The notes under the pieces were generated by a model. The model saw only the letters and a list, made by a program, of their open reading frames with translations, was not told where the DNA came from and ran no database searches. Position numbers and translations under genes: made by a program. DNA of 64,000 nt from Methanobacteriota archaeon (GTDB lineage Archaea > Halobacteriota > Methanomicrobia > Methanomicrobiales > Methanocorpusculaceae). Where the stretch lies: assembly GCA_023396065.1 (NCBI GenBank), contig JAEWXF010000023.1, positions 1 to 64,000 on the forward strand. The letters are read 5' to 3'. This document shows, piece by piece, positions 54,577-63,642 of the stretch; positions within the stretch are counted from its first letter, which is position 1; every line of letters starts with the position of its first letter.

Positions 54577-55952
54577 TTATTTTTTTGGGTTCAGTTGGGC
54601 ATCAGTCGGGAAGAGGCACCCGTATTCGACGTTGTTCCGTATTGCCCGGGAAAGAGTAAGAGTATTCAGGAAATCTCCACTACCACATCCCTTAAAATCT
54701 CCATCCCAGAGTATGAACAATTCTCTCGCATGCTGAACGTTATTTCCCGTCCCTGCCTCATCAGACAATGCAGATAGGGGAAGTGCTGCAATCTCTGCGG
54801 TATAACAACTCTGATACTCATCCACTGGTGATCCCTGCCACCCAAACAGATCGACCCACAGCCTATCATTCTGATCCAGAATACCCGTTCCCTTCTGGAG
54901 AAAATCAAGATAGAAAAAGGGATCCGCATACTTCATGCAAAACAGAGCGAGATATGCCTGCTTGTATTTCTGTGGAATTTTATGAAGAGGTATGCCTGTA
55001 ACATTCTTTTTTCTCTCCAGAAAATGTGCATATTCTTTACAAATAACTTCCAGGACACGGAGGGAAAGAGAAAATCTTTCCGCAAGACATAGAAATAGGG
55101 GTGCATGTACTTCAAGCGAATTTCCTTCACTATCCACAAACCGCTCCTCTAAAAATCTCTGAAGGTTTGGCTTTGGAAGTGATGTCTGATAATCAAAGAA
55201 CCTCTGAAGGTACCCCATCGAATCAATATCCCCATACACCGTTTTGATTGACCTATGCAGCTGTTCCATATCCAGAGAAAACACGAAGATTACGTTCGGC
55301 AGATCAAAGAAGTGCTTTACCACCTCCAGTGTCTCAATGGCAAAGGTCGGACGGCAGCGATCCAGCTCATCGATGCAGATAAGGAGATAGCCATGTTCTC
55401 CCCGAATATTCTCGGTTAGTTTCCGGAATAACTCCTTATGTTCCTGCCGTGCGGTAAACTCCTCGAAGATCATATCCGGCAACTTTTTTCCCGATACTCT
55501 TTCATCGCCTCGGCGAATCCTTCCGGATTTATCCCGCAGGTAACTTGTGTAATCAGTCCAAGAAACTTTGGGCCAAATATCGACATAATATTAGCAAGAG
55601 ATTCTTTCAGATCCTTTCCTCCTTCAGTATTCTCAGTGATTAACTGCTGAAAACTGCAGATAATCGGCATCAATGCATCCGGAGAATCATCATTCTCCCA
55701 GGCATTATACTTCATACAGGTAAAGGAAGATGTGGTAGAATCCTTCAGTTTCTTCAGCCACATGTCCACAAAGGACGTCTTTCCGGTTCCCCATCCGGAA
55801 TCAAGCGCAATAACCCGTGAATGTTCGTTCGTGGTTGGCTGTGATGTCGTGATGAAATGAGTTAGATAGTCTGCAAGCGGCTCGCGGGATAATTGATCGT
55901 TGGAAAAAATTGTGAGTGGCGCAGGAGACACAATGGTATGTATTATTTTCAC
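54577..55952 (-). pseudogene. KAP-family P-loop NTPase with a one-base frameshift
   Basis: Two overlapping frames make one protein of about 458 aa. The first (55952 to 55470) has Walker A DSGWGTGKTSF (51-61) and MKYNAWEND. The second (to 54577) has ICIDELDRCRP, the KAP Walker B, VIFVFSLD, and a helical C-terminal half. The break is at an A6 run (minus strand GGGAAAAAAGTTG, about 55484-55494); one extra A restores REKKLPDMIFEEF across the join. KAP NTPases are membrane-linked ATPases often found with defence genes, but no transmembrane pair is evident here. Mutation, slippage-controlled expression or a sequence error are all possible. Confidence 0.85.
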
Positions 55953-56039
55953 AAAGATACATTAAATTAATTGATGTGGTGCGAGTATTTTGAATAACTG
56001 CTATCGTGAAACGTATGTTGAACTATATGCAAACATTTG

Positions 56040-56867
56040 TTAAAGCGTCCTTACAGAATTAGCTAACCGTTTTTCCAGACCAATTGGAGTCGTATAATAC
56101 CTCTGCTCAATACCATACAGAAGAGATTTCAACTGAATTTCAGATCCAATGGCAAAGGAGGTACTCCCCACCACATCCAGATCACTACAATATTGATGGA
56201 TGTACATAAACAGTTCATCCTTCTCCTCATTACCGAAGTTGTGTAACGTGCTTATTGCAAGAGCAATTCTCTTCCGATTTGGGGTCTTTACACTGTTCGC
56301 GTTAAATCCATTTGCAAGAGAAATCATGGGATTACTCAGGAAGGCCCGTGTTTCTTCATATGTTGCTTCACGAAACAACTCAGAAATACCTTTAAAGATT
56401 GAAGAAATCGCCGCTAGCTTCTTGAAATATAAGCGGTCAATACTCTTCAAATAAATGGCATCTGGCTCAGAATGGATCGTAATTGATTTGTTGTCAGAAG
56501 AATACGAACACTCCTCATTAAAGAAAACTGTTTTCTTTCGAACTAACTGGGATTTTGTAATATTTTGAAAACAAAAGGCATTCTCACCCTGATAAGAAAA
56601 TAGATAGTCGAGTTTACTAAAATCCTGTGATCGAAATTGTGGATAGCTGGTGGTATTCATCCTGTTTAGAAGAATTGGAAGACAGTATGTCTGTTTCGAG
56701 AAAGAGTCAATACTAAACCATTCATCCTCATCCAGTTTTGTATCAGGGGTATAAGGAACATGAGACATTTCTGTGTCGATCCTGTAGATATCCTCATCTC
56801 TACCAAGGAGTTTCCAGTATTTTTCCCCTTGACCCCTTACTCTAATTTTTGCAATAAGATAACTCAT
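56040..56867 (-). CDS. KwaB-like (DUF4868-like) cytoplasmic protein, tentative Kiwa component
   Basis: 275 aa, no membrane segments. The middle-to-C-terminal part (ITIHSEPDAIYLKSIDRLYF then LAAISSIFKGISELFREAT) resembles the DUF4868 pattern of KwaB, the DNA-binding partner in Kiwa. This is pattern recall rather than a firm match. It overlaps the membrane-protein gene upstream by four bases, in the kwaA-kwaB order. Other small two-gene membrane-sensor systems remain possible. Confidence 0.45.
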   Translation of the reverse strand: MSYLIAKIRVRGQGEKYWKLLGRDEDIYRIDTEMSHVPYTPDTKLDEDEWFSIDSFSKQTYCLPILLNRMNTTSYPQFRSQDFSKLDYLFSYQGENAFCFQNITKSQLVRKKTVFFNEECSYSSDNKSITIHSEPDAIYLKSIDRLYFKKLAAISSIFKGISELFREATYEETRAFLSNPMISLANGFNANSVKTPNRKRIALAISTLHNFGNEEKDELFMYIHQYCSDLDVVGSTSFAIGSEIQLKSLLYGIEQRYYTTPIGLEKRLANSVRTL

Positions 56868-57412
56868 GTGTGCTCATCCACTTCTATAAAGGTAAAATCT
56901 GTGATTCTCCGCAAATCTAGAAAGGATAATCCTTCTATATTCTTTACATTGCGCTTTGATATAATAAATATTCTTGTTGCTTCTTTTGTTGAGAGATAGT
57001 AAAATTGATATCCAAATAGCAGGAAGAGAGGATTAAAGTAAAGCGTTTGGGATACAAATGTGAATAGAGACAATATCCCAAACACAAAAACAAATACGTC
57101 ACAGTTAGGAATACTCAGTCCCACAAAAAAATATCCAAGATAACTGGGAAGAAAGGCATTGTTTGCGGGTTCAATTGCAGTAATTCCTCCCTCGATAGTA
57201 TCTGTTCCGAGATACTGAGATATCCACAGCAGACCATAAGTTACAACAATATACACCACCAGTAGGACAAAATCCCACACAATATCAGGGAGTGAATATC
57301 CGAATATTTTACAGAGCATAGCGTTTGGTCCCTCTTTTGCAAGAAAGATAATCCCCACTAACCCAACTGCATCCAGCGTTAAAAAAACTCTGTAAATAAG
57401 GTTAAAAACCAT
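56864..57412 (-). CDS. Four-helix membrane protein, KwaA-like, tentative Kiwa component
   Basis: 182 aa. Four hydrophobic segments at about 5-25, 45-65, 88-100 and 105-130, then a cytoplasmic tail with FNPLFLLFGYQFYYL and KEATRIFIISKRNV, ending in RRITDFTFIEVDE. A small four-helix membrane protein translationally coupled to a cytoplasmic protein is the Kiwa design (KwaA senses phage at the membrane). The assignment rests on layout and length, not on a confirmed family signature. Confidence 0.45.
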   Translation of the reverse strand: MVFNLIYRVFLTLDAVGLVGIIFLAKEGPNAMLCKIFGYSLPDIVWDFVLLVVYIVVTYGLLWISQYLGTDTIEGGITAIEPANNAFLPSYLGYFFVGLSIPNCDVFVFVFGILSLFTFVSQTLYFNPLFLLFGYQFYYLSTKEATRIFIISKRNVKNIEGLSFLDLRRITDFTFIEVDEHT

Positions 57413-57477
57413 CTTCTTCAGCTATGTTATTGTTTATCTAGTCATTCACTATGTTTCTTGTATCTGATATTTTTTAC

Positions 57478-58224
57478 TCATGAGAAACACGTTTTTTCCT
57501 CAGTATCCTTTGAACAAAGAATACTCGCACGTTTCCTCTTCAGCTCCATCATCTGCACATGCAGCTCCATCTGTCGGTTAAACTGATCCTCACGCTTCAT
57601 CTCCGCCCGCAGCCGGGAAATCTCCGCATCAATCTCCCCCGCCTCCCGCAACATCTCCCGGGCAGCCTCGCCCGAAGAACAAACTCCCCCCTCACACCCC
57701 ACACAATATACCGACAACGCATCCACCACATCAGCATACAGCGTAAAATAATTTGCAAACCGCATCCTTCGCAGATCCATCACCGCAAACAACGAATCCC
57801 CCGCTGCAACCCATCCCGAATGCACAAACTCCTCCAGCGTATTCCGTGACCGGTCCTGCAGATTCACCCGCTGATGCGCAACCCAGAACTGCCAGCGCTC
57901 CCCCATCCGGAACACCAGAATCATAGGATACGGAATCGCCCGCATCACCATCTCCGCAATCCGGGAGATACCTTTCTCCACTCCAACCCGGATCTCCAGA
58001 ACCTCAACCTCCGGATACTCATACACCTCACTCACAAACCCCGCCACCCGGATCGTATCAGGCCGCAGACAAAACCGCCACACAACCTTCTCCACAACCT
58101 CGGAAAACAACCGCTTATCCGCCGCAGTCGCAGACCCGAAATTATCCAGAATATCCTTCTTAAACACCGTCTTATCAATCACACAACTCTCCGGAAGCTG
58201 CAAAAACCCATACTCCCCGCTCAT
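57478..58224 (-). CDS. DUF4391 family protein
   Basis: 248 aa. PESCVIDKTVFKKDILDNF at the N-terminus (in two parts VIDKTVFKK, ILDNFG), IPYPMILVF near 105 and WQFWVAHQRVN near 120 fit DUF4391, and the last 50 residues are a coiled coil (EIDAEISRLRAEMKR). Such proteins typically sit beside PLD-type or DEAD helicases and site-specific methyltransferases in restriction-like loci. It overlaps the helicase gene by four bases. Confidence 0.75.
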   Translation of the reverse strand: MSGEYGFLQLPESCVIDKTVFKKDILDNFGSATAADKRLFSEVVEKVVWRFCLRPDTIRVAGFVSEVYEYPEVEVLEIRVGVEKGISRIAEMVMRAIPYPMILVFRMGERWQFWVAHQRVNLQDRSRNTLEEFVHSGWVAAGDSLFAVMDLRRMRFANYFTLYADVVDALSVYCVGCEGGVCSSGEAAREMLREAGEIDAEISRLRAEMKREDQFNRQMELHVQMMELKRKRASILCSKDTEEKTCFS

Positions 58225-61200
58225 TTCATCACCAGAAAACTCACCAGCTCAAAATCCTCCACACCATCATAGAACGTCTTCTGCAGCGTCGTCCCCCCTT
58301 TACTGAAAAGACTTGCAACACCCACCTCCTGCTTCGTCCCGATAAGATGGAAGATAGCCTTCTCCAGAAGATCCGAATACCGCCGCATCTCATACCCGTC
58401 CCGTGTCTCCGCATTAAACACCCCAACTACATCCCCCTGAACCGCATCAGAATCCGCACACAACCGCGAATAATAATCCAGAATACGCTTCGCATGCAGA
58501 TACGACAACTCCACACATCCCTCCTCCGAAACATACATCACATAATACGGGAACAAAGGATTCTGCTCCTTACTCTGCCGGATGCCCTGAATCTGCCGCA
58601 ACACAAAAATCACTCCCGGCTTCACCACATCCCGCATATCCTCAGGAATCCGCACAACCGCATACATCCCGGTCGGCGCCTCCTCCAACTCCCGGCGATG
58701 CTCCTTCATAAAATCCATCAGCTCAATCTTCGCATCATTAAACGTCAGATCCGTAATCGAAATACCGCCCGAAATATCCTCAAGATCCACCACCTTACTC
58801 TGCAGCTGATGCAGCTGCTTGCGGCGATACTCCAGATCCCGCATCTCCCCGTCTCCCGGCTCAATCAGATTCTCCTCACCCGTCGCTGAGACATCCAGCA
58901 GTACCATCCTCCCCTTCACCCGTTTCTGCAGATTAATATACTCATCCAAATCCTTCATCGGCCAGAAATTCACCAGCTGCACCACCTCATTCACCGAACC
59001 GATACGATCAATCCTCCCAAACCTCTGCACAATCCGTAAAGGATTCCAGTGAATATCATAATTCACCAGAAAATCACAATCCTGCAGATTCTGACCCTCC
59101 GAAACACAATCTGTTGCGAACAAAACATCAATCCTCTCAGAAATATGCGGATACACCTTCTCACACTCCTTTGACCGTGGAGAAAACAGCGTCAGCACCG
59201 CATTCAGATCAGAAGAAAAACCCCGCACTGTTTTCGGAAGATTCGACGCATTCCCTCCGGCACCTGTAACAAGTCCAGAATATACCCCGCATTCCCCGAA
59301 CACATCCCTCAGATTCTCGTACAAATACCGTGCCGTATCCGCAAACGCCGTAAACACCACCACCTTCCGATTACCCTCATTCAGAGGATGTGAAAGCTTC
59401 TGTACAATAACCTCCCGCAACTCCGCAAGCTTCGCATCCCGACCTGGCGTAACCCTCTTCGCCCCCTCCAGAATACTCGCAAGCATTTCCCTATCCGCAA
59501 CCAGATCCTGCCGCCACCTCACCAAATCCATATCCTGCAGCAGAACCTTCACCTTCCGGCCAAACACCATCCCCGAATACTCCTCCTCATCCGGATCAAT
59601 ATCCAGAATATTCAGATCAGCATCATAGGACTCACCCGATAACGAATCCACTCGGGAAATAGTCGCAGACACATCTGCAAGCATCTTCTCAACCGTCATC
59701 GTAAACGAATACACCGAACTCTCCAAACGTTTCAGAAGAATCATCCGCATCAGCCCCGTCAGACTACTCTCACGATCACTCTGCTTAAACACCGTATGGC
59801 TCTCCCCCACCTCAAAATCATACTTCTCTGCATACTCTGCCTTCTTCGACGGAAGAACATAATGTGTCGGCAGATACAAACACAACGTCATACGATGAAT
59901 CTGCCTGCTCACCTCAGAAATTGAAGGAAACTCCCCCAACAGATCAATCTCAGGGTAACGATTCTCCGGCAGTAACCTCCGGGGAAACCTCCCGATTTCA
60001 CCTTTGGGATAATACTTCTCAATATGCTTCCGGGAACGGGCAATCGTAATCGTATCAAGAAGCTTAAAATAATCAATATCCATCATCCGGACAAACATCT
60101 CCGTAGTCCGTTCATCATCCGGAAGATTCGTCCACTTTGAAAAAACAGCCTGGGCACGCTGCAAAACCATCTCAACATCTGCAACCCCGCCGGAAGCCAA
60201 AGCCTTCGGATTCTCCTCCGTAATAATTGCTATCTGATTTTTCAAATCTGCCATACGGTTATTTACCGGAGTTGCCGAAAGCATCAGAACCTTTGTTTTT
60301 ACTCCCGATTTAATAACATTCTGCATCAGCTTATGATATCTGCTCATCCGATCCTTATGAGGAGGCGCATTCCGGAAATTATGACTCTCATCAATCACAA
60401 GCAGATCATAATTTGCCCAATTTACCGTCGCGAGATTAATATCTCCTGACTTCCCCCTCGCCCGATCCAAATCAGTATGGTTCAGAACATCATAATTAAA
60501 CCGATCCGCCGCAAAAATATTTCGAGAATCATTCTGCGTATAAATCGTCCAGTTCTCCCGCAGACGTTTTGGCACAAGAACCAACACCCGATCATTGCGT
60601 AACTCATAGTACTTGATAACCGCAAGAGCAGTAAACGTTTTTCCCAGACCAACACTATCTGCAAGAATACACCCATTATACTTCTCAATCTTATCAATCG
60701 CTCCTTTAACTCCGTCCTTTTGAAATTTATAAAGCTTGTTCCATATCAGCGTATCCTCAAACCCAGTCCTTGCCTTCACAATATTCGTATCGGTCAACTC
60801 ATCCAGATAACTGCTGAAAACATGATACAAAGAAACAAAATAGATAAACTGCGGTGTATTTTCCTTATACATCACCAGCATCTGTTCCAAAACACGGTTT
60901 TTTACATCCTCAACCTGCTCATTGTCCTCCCACAACTCATTAAACTGCTGCAAAAACATCTGAGTGAACTCTGCTCCATACATACATGTGTTGGAATCAT
61001 TTCGTGTCGAAGGAGTAATCCCCAGTCCATCCGTGGTAAAATCCACCGTTCCATTAATTGAAACAGACTCCCCGTCCGGATTTTCCAGATGAATTAACCG
61101 GAACTGGGCCGGATTCGGGTGTCTCAGTGATTTGATTTCAACTTTTTTCCGAATCCATTCAGCACATTCCTTTGCAATAGCTGCCTGCTTCATTTCGTTA

Positions 61201-61490
61201 CGGAGTTTAATCTCAAACTCATTTCCTTGGAGCTTCCTCTCAGGAGAATGATCAATATAATACTCCCGGATAAGTTCGTTCTCATTTGTGACAAAAGTAG
61301 GTTCAGTAAAAATAAATCGCATATTGTCTATTTTTGACAACTCTTTTTTCAGCTCTGCAAAGGCATATATCGTAAAATATGCAGAAATAATGGAGAGGCG
61401 GGACCCTAATTTAAGATTTCTCATAAGTTCCTTAGATACAGTCCCATTTCTCTTATTATCAATAATTTTTGGAAATTTTGTATGTATCAT
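58221..61490 (-). CDS. PLD-domain superfamily II helicase of a restriction-like defence locus
   Basis: 1089 aa. Residues about 1-170 look like a phospholipase D-type nuclease domain (SIISAYFTIYAFAEL), though only one clear catalytic-like segment was seen. The SNF2-type motor follows: ADSVGLGKTFTAL near 277, VIDESHNFRN near 362, SATPVNN near 403, and in the second half TDCVSEGQNLQ and QRFGRIDRIGS near 826. It should move on DNA and expose it to the nuclease domain. Together with DUF4391 it resembles type III-like or methyltransferase-associated systems, but the nearest methyltransferase is Mod, four genes downstream. Confidence 0.87.
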   Translation of the reverse strand: MIHTKFPKIIDNKRNGTVSKELMRNLKLGSRLSIISAYFTIYAFAELKKELSKIDNMRFIFTEPTFVTNENELIREYYIDHSPERKLQGNEFEIKLRNEMKQAAIAKECAEWIRKKVEIKSLRHPNPAQFRLIHLENPDGESVSINGTVDFTTDGLGITPSTRNDSNTCMYGAEFTQMFLQQFNELWEDNEQVEDVKNRVLEQMLVMYKENTPQFIYFVSLYHVFSSYLDELTDTNIVKARTGFEDTLIWNKLYKFQKDGVKGAIDKIEKYNGCILADSVGLGKTFTALAVIKYYELRNDRVLVLVPKRLRENWTIYTQNDSRNIFAADRFNYDVLNHTDLDRARGKSGDINLATVNWANYDLLVIDESHNFRNAPPHKDRMSRYHKLMQNVIKSGVKTKVLMLSATPVNNRMADLKNQIAIITEENPKALASGGVADVEMVLQRAQAVFSKWTNLPDDERTTEMFVRMMDIDYFKLLDTITIARSRKHIEKYYPKGEIGRFPRRLLPENRYPEIDLLGEFPSISEVSRQIHRMTLCLYLPTHYVLPSKKAEYAEKYDFEVGESHTVFKQSDRESSLTGLMRMILLKRLESSVYSFTMTVEKMLADVSATISRVDSLSGESYDADLNILDIDPDEEEYSGMVFGRKVKVLLQDMDLVRWRQDLVADREMLASILEGAKRVTPGRDAKLAELREVIVQKLSHPLNEGNRKVVVFTAFADTARYLYENLRDVFGECGVYSGLVTGAGGNASNLPKTVRGFSSDLNAVLTLFSPRSKECEKVYPHISERIDVLFATDCVSEGQNLQDCDFLVNYDIHWNPLRIVQRFGRIDRIGSVNEVVQLVNFWPMKDLDEYINLQKRVKGRMVLLDVSATGEENLIEPGDGEMRDLEYRRKQLHQLQSKVVDLEDISGGISITDLTFNDAKIELMDFMKEHRRELEEAPTGMYAVVRIPEDMRDVVKPGVIFVLRQIQGIRQSKEQNPLFPYYVMYVSEEGCVELSYLHAKRILDYYSRLCADSDAVQGDVVGVFNAETRDGYEMRRYSDLLEKAIFHLIGTKQEVGVASLFSKGGTTLQKTFYDGVEDFELVSFLVMK

Positions 61491-61535
61491 ATCATTGTTC
61501 TCCCTGGGTGATTCAACCCAATCACCATTAAGACT

Positions 61536-62429
61536 ATGAATATATATCCACGCTGCACCATAATTTTCTTTTCTCTCCTCAACGAAAACGGCATTGACAA
61601 CCTCAAAACCTCTCTCATCACCCTCCTCTATGGACCAGACCCTATCGAAACACGCTGGAAAAACGCTCTCACCAAAACCAAAGGCTTAGGTCCCGCCACC
61701 ATCAGCGAACTCCTTGCCTACAGCAACCCTGAACAATATGCCCTGTTCAATAAACGAACCTGTGATTGCCTCGAATATCTTGACATCACCGACATGCCCA
61801 TCTACACCTATCAATATACCGGCAAGAAATACCTCGAAGTCTGCCGGATAGCCCGGCGGATTGCGGACATCATGGAACAGGAAGGACTCGGGCCCACCAA
61901 CCTTCTTGCTGTAGACTACTTCCTCTGGGATGAAATACTCCCGGTCGTAGATGCAGTCATGCCGGAACATCTCCTTCTCCCCGCTAAAATTCCTGAGCCC
62001 AAAGACACCAGTCCCATCTCACTTCACAATGAGATACGCGACAAAATCGTTGACATAGGTCACATGCTCGGGTTTGAAAGCAGTAAAGAGATCAAAGTTA
62101 CCTCCGGAGCAGTTGTTGACGCAGTCTGGGGAGCCTCAATTGGCAACATGGGAAAAGTCATCTACGTCTTTGAAGTCCAGACAAAAGGATCCATCGACAG
62201 CCTTCTCCTCAACCTCATAAAAGCAAAACAAAACAAAGCAGTACAGGCAATTGTTGCAGTTTCTGACGACAGACAGCTGGAAAGGATAAAACGGGAAGCT
62301 GCGGGATTAGACCTGCGTGACCTCAAACTCTGGAATCAGAATGAAGTACTCGACGTCGATGAATCGCTCACCAAAGCCCACATTATCATCAACAACATAG
62401 GACTTGTTCCTGACAGTTTCTCAAAATGA
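61536..62429 (+). CDS. Putative nuclease-like protein, apparently short at the N-terminus
   Basis: 297 aa as read from ATG 61536. Residues about 48-82 (KTKGLGPATISELLAYSNPEQYALFNKR) resemble the helix-hairpin-helix-like block seen in some restriction-associated proteins; the C-terminal half has GAVVDAVW and VIYVFEVQTKGS followed by LIKAKQNK, a PD-(D/E)XK-like pattern (Asp, Glu, Lys). Relatives I recall have a longer region before the GLG block. The start here lies only 45 bases from the divergent helicase start. N-terminal loss is therefore likely; activity uncertain. Confidence 0.6.
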   Translation: MNIYPRCTIIFFSLLNENGIDNLKTSLITLLYGPDPIETRWKNALTKTKGLGPATISELLAYSNPEQYALFNKRTCDCLEYLDITDMPIYTYQYTGKKYLEVCRIARRIADIMEQEGLGPTNLLAVDYFLWDEILPVVDAVMPEHLLLPAKIPEPKDTSPISLHNEIRDKIVDIGHMLGFESSKEIKVTSGAVVDAVWGASIGNMGKVIYVFEVQTKGSIDSLLLNLIKAKQNKAVQAIVAVSDDRQLERIKREAAGLDLRDLKLWNQNEVLDVDESLTKAHIIINNIGLVPDSFSK

Positions 62430-62917
62430 GGATAAGAACGTGCATCCGGAAAAAATATCGAGAGTTTATCTCTCATTCCCGGATAAATAAGACCAAAACA
62501 ACGTGAGGCACATCTTTTCCTGTAATCCTGGACAGAAAGGCATGTTTTTCACAAAGCCCCGTATTTTTCCGCATAACAAAACCCCTCTGCGCCCCACCCC
62601 TTCCCACCGGAACCTCCCCCGCATACTTCCCAAACCCGCCCCCAGTCCCTCCTCCCGTCTTCAGACAAAACATATATTAATAACCTCCCAGACAAATATA
62701 AATAATCAGAGGTTGTGAGGCAAAACTCACCGACCGAACATACCCGATACCGACCGACAATCGCGTTGGAACGACCCCGGTCAAAAACCTCCGCCGGACC
62801 AATACACCATACAAAATACAATACACCCAATAAAATACACCAGAGAAAATACCCACACATCCGGCAGCCCGTATCACCCGAAAAACAACCCATCCACACC
62901 AAAAAAACCTGAATACC
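62430..62917. other. Intergenic region with A/C-rich short repeats
   Basis: Nearly 490 bases without a credible gene. From about 62801 to 62885 the plus strand is built from variants of AATACACC and AAATAC with irregular spacing. A TATA-like AACATATATTAATAACC (about 62666-62683) could serve the gene at 62918, but the leader would be over 200 bases. Confidence 0.5.
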
Positions 62918-63436
62918 ATGCCAATCGACTTCATCCCCACCGCAATCGTAAAGGCAGCAGCCCGCACCTTTACCGCCCCGATCGTCTCCGCCGAAACCTT
63001 CGACGGCATCATCACCACCCTCACCGGCGACACCAACCCGCTTGGTGCCTCCGGCTACCAGACCGCCGGCCAGACCCTCCCCGGAGCCGCAGTAGCCGAC
63101 GAAACCTACAAAGCCACCATTGAGTACATCGAAGAAACCGAAGGAAAAACCGTCGGCAGCATCGTCATCACCGCACCCACCCGGGCCATCATCACCGCCG
63201 CAGCCGCCCACCTCGTCGCCGACACCACCCTTGCCGGAGCCACCTGCTTCAACGGTGACGCCGTCCAGAACACCACCAAAGACAGCTGGAACGTTCGCGT
63301 CAGAATCCATGACCCGACAGGCGAGATCTACTACCTCACCCTCACCAGAAAGACCCTCAAGCTCAGCTCCTACGAGGCCGACGAAATCCTCACCAAGGTT
63401 GACACCTGGGCAGACACAGTCGCAGCGCTCAACTGA
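62918..63436 (+). CDS. Hypothetical protein, possibly a virus-like structural or surface protein
   Basis: 172 aa, no signal peptide and no family recognised. Rich in Ala and Thr, with strands and short turns (PLGASGYQTAGQTL, TVGSIVITAPTRAIITAAA, VRVRIHDPTGEIYYLTL). The base composition is more GC- and C-rich than the defence island, like the first part of the window. It is followed nine bases later by a tiny membrane protein gene. Confidence 0.6.
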   Translation: MPIDFIPTAIVKAAARTFTAPIVSAETFDGIITTLTGDTNPLGASGYQTAGQTLPGAAVADETYKATIEYIEETEGKTVGSIVITAPTRAIITAAAAHLVADTTLAGATCFNGDAVQNTTKDSWNVRVRIHDPTGEIYYLTLTRKTLKLSSYEADEILTKVDTWADTVAALN

Positions 63437-63445
63437 GGATCTGAA

Positions 63446-63595
63446 ATGGACACCATCACCACCATCCTCATCATCGGCATCGCCGCACAAGGTCTCGCCT
63501 TCGCCGCACTCATCCTCGCAGGTCCCGTATATGCGTGGAATGATCGCTGGCTTGACCGCACACATCAGGCGACTGCAAACGAAGACCGGGAGTAA
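63446..63595 (+). CDS. Small single-helix membrane protein (49 aa)
   Basis: ATG at 63446, GAGGA nine bases upstream, nine bases after the stop of the 172-aa gene. Residues about 5-28 are one hydrophobic helix (ILIIGIAAQGLAFAALILAG), then a charged tail WNDRWLDRTHQATANEDRE. Function unknown; the spacing suggests expression with the preceding gene. Confidence 0.55.
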   Translation: MDTITTILIIGIAAQGLAFAALILAGPVYAWNDRWLDRTHQATANEDRE

Positions 63596-63642
63596 ACCAC
63601 TCCCACACTCTTTTTACCACCGACACCCGCAAAAAACAAAAA

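Noticed and set aside
55484..55494. Canonical -1 programmed frameshift site in the KAP gene
   Set aside because: The A6G run is not in the X-XXY-YYZ frame required of a canonical slippery heptamer; only a simple slippage or mutation is supported.
62801..62885. CRISPR array
   Set aside because: Repeats are 6-8 bases and irregular, there are no spacers of constant length and no cas genes in the window.
62549..63565. Minus-strand frame of 338 codons across the A/C-rich region
   Set aside because: Overlaps the better-supported 172-aa and 49-aa genes, is Gly/Cys/Val-rich with no domain, and has no ribosome site.
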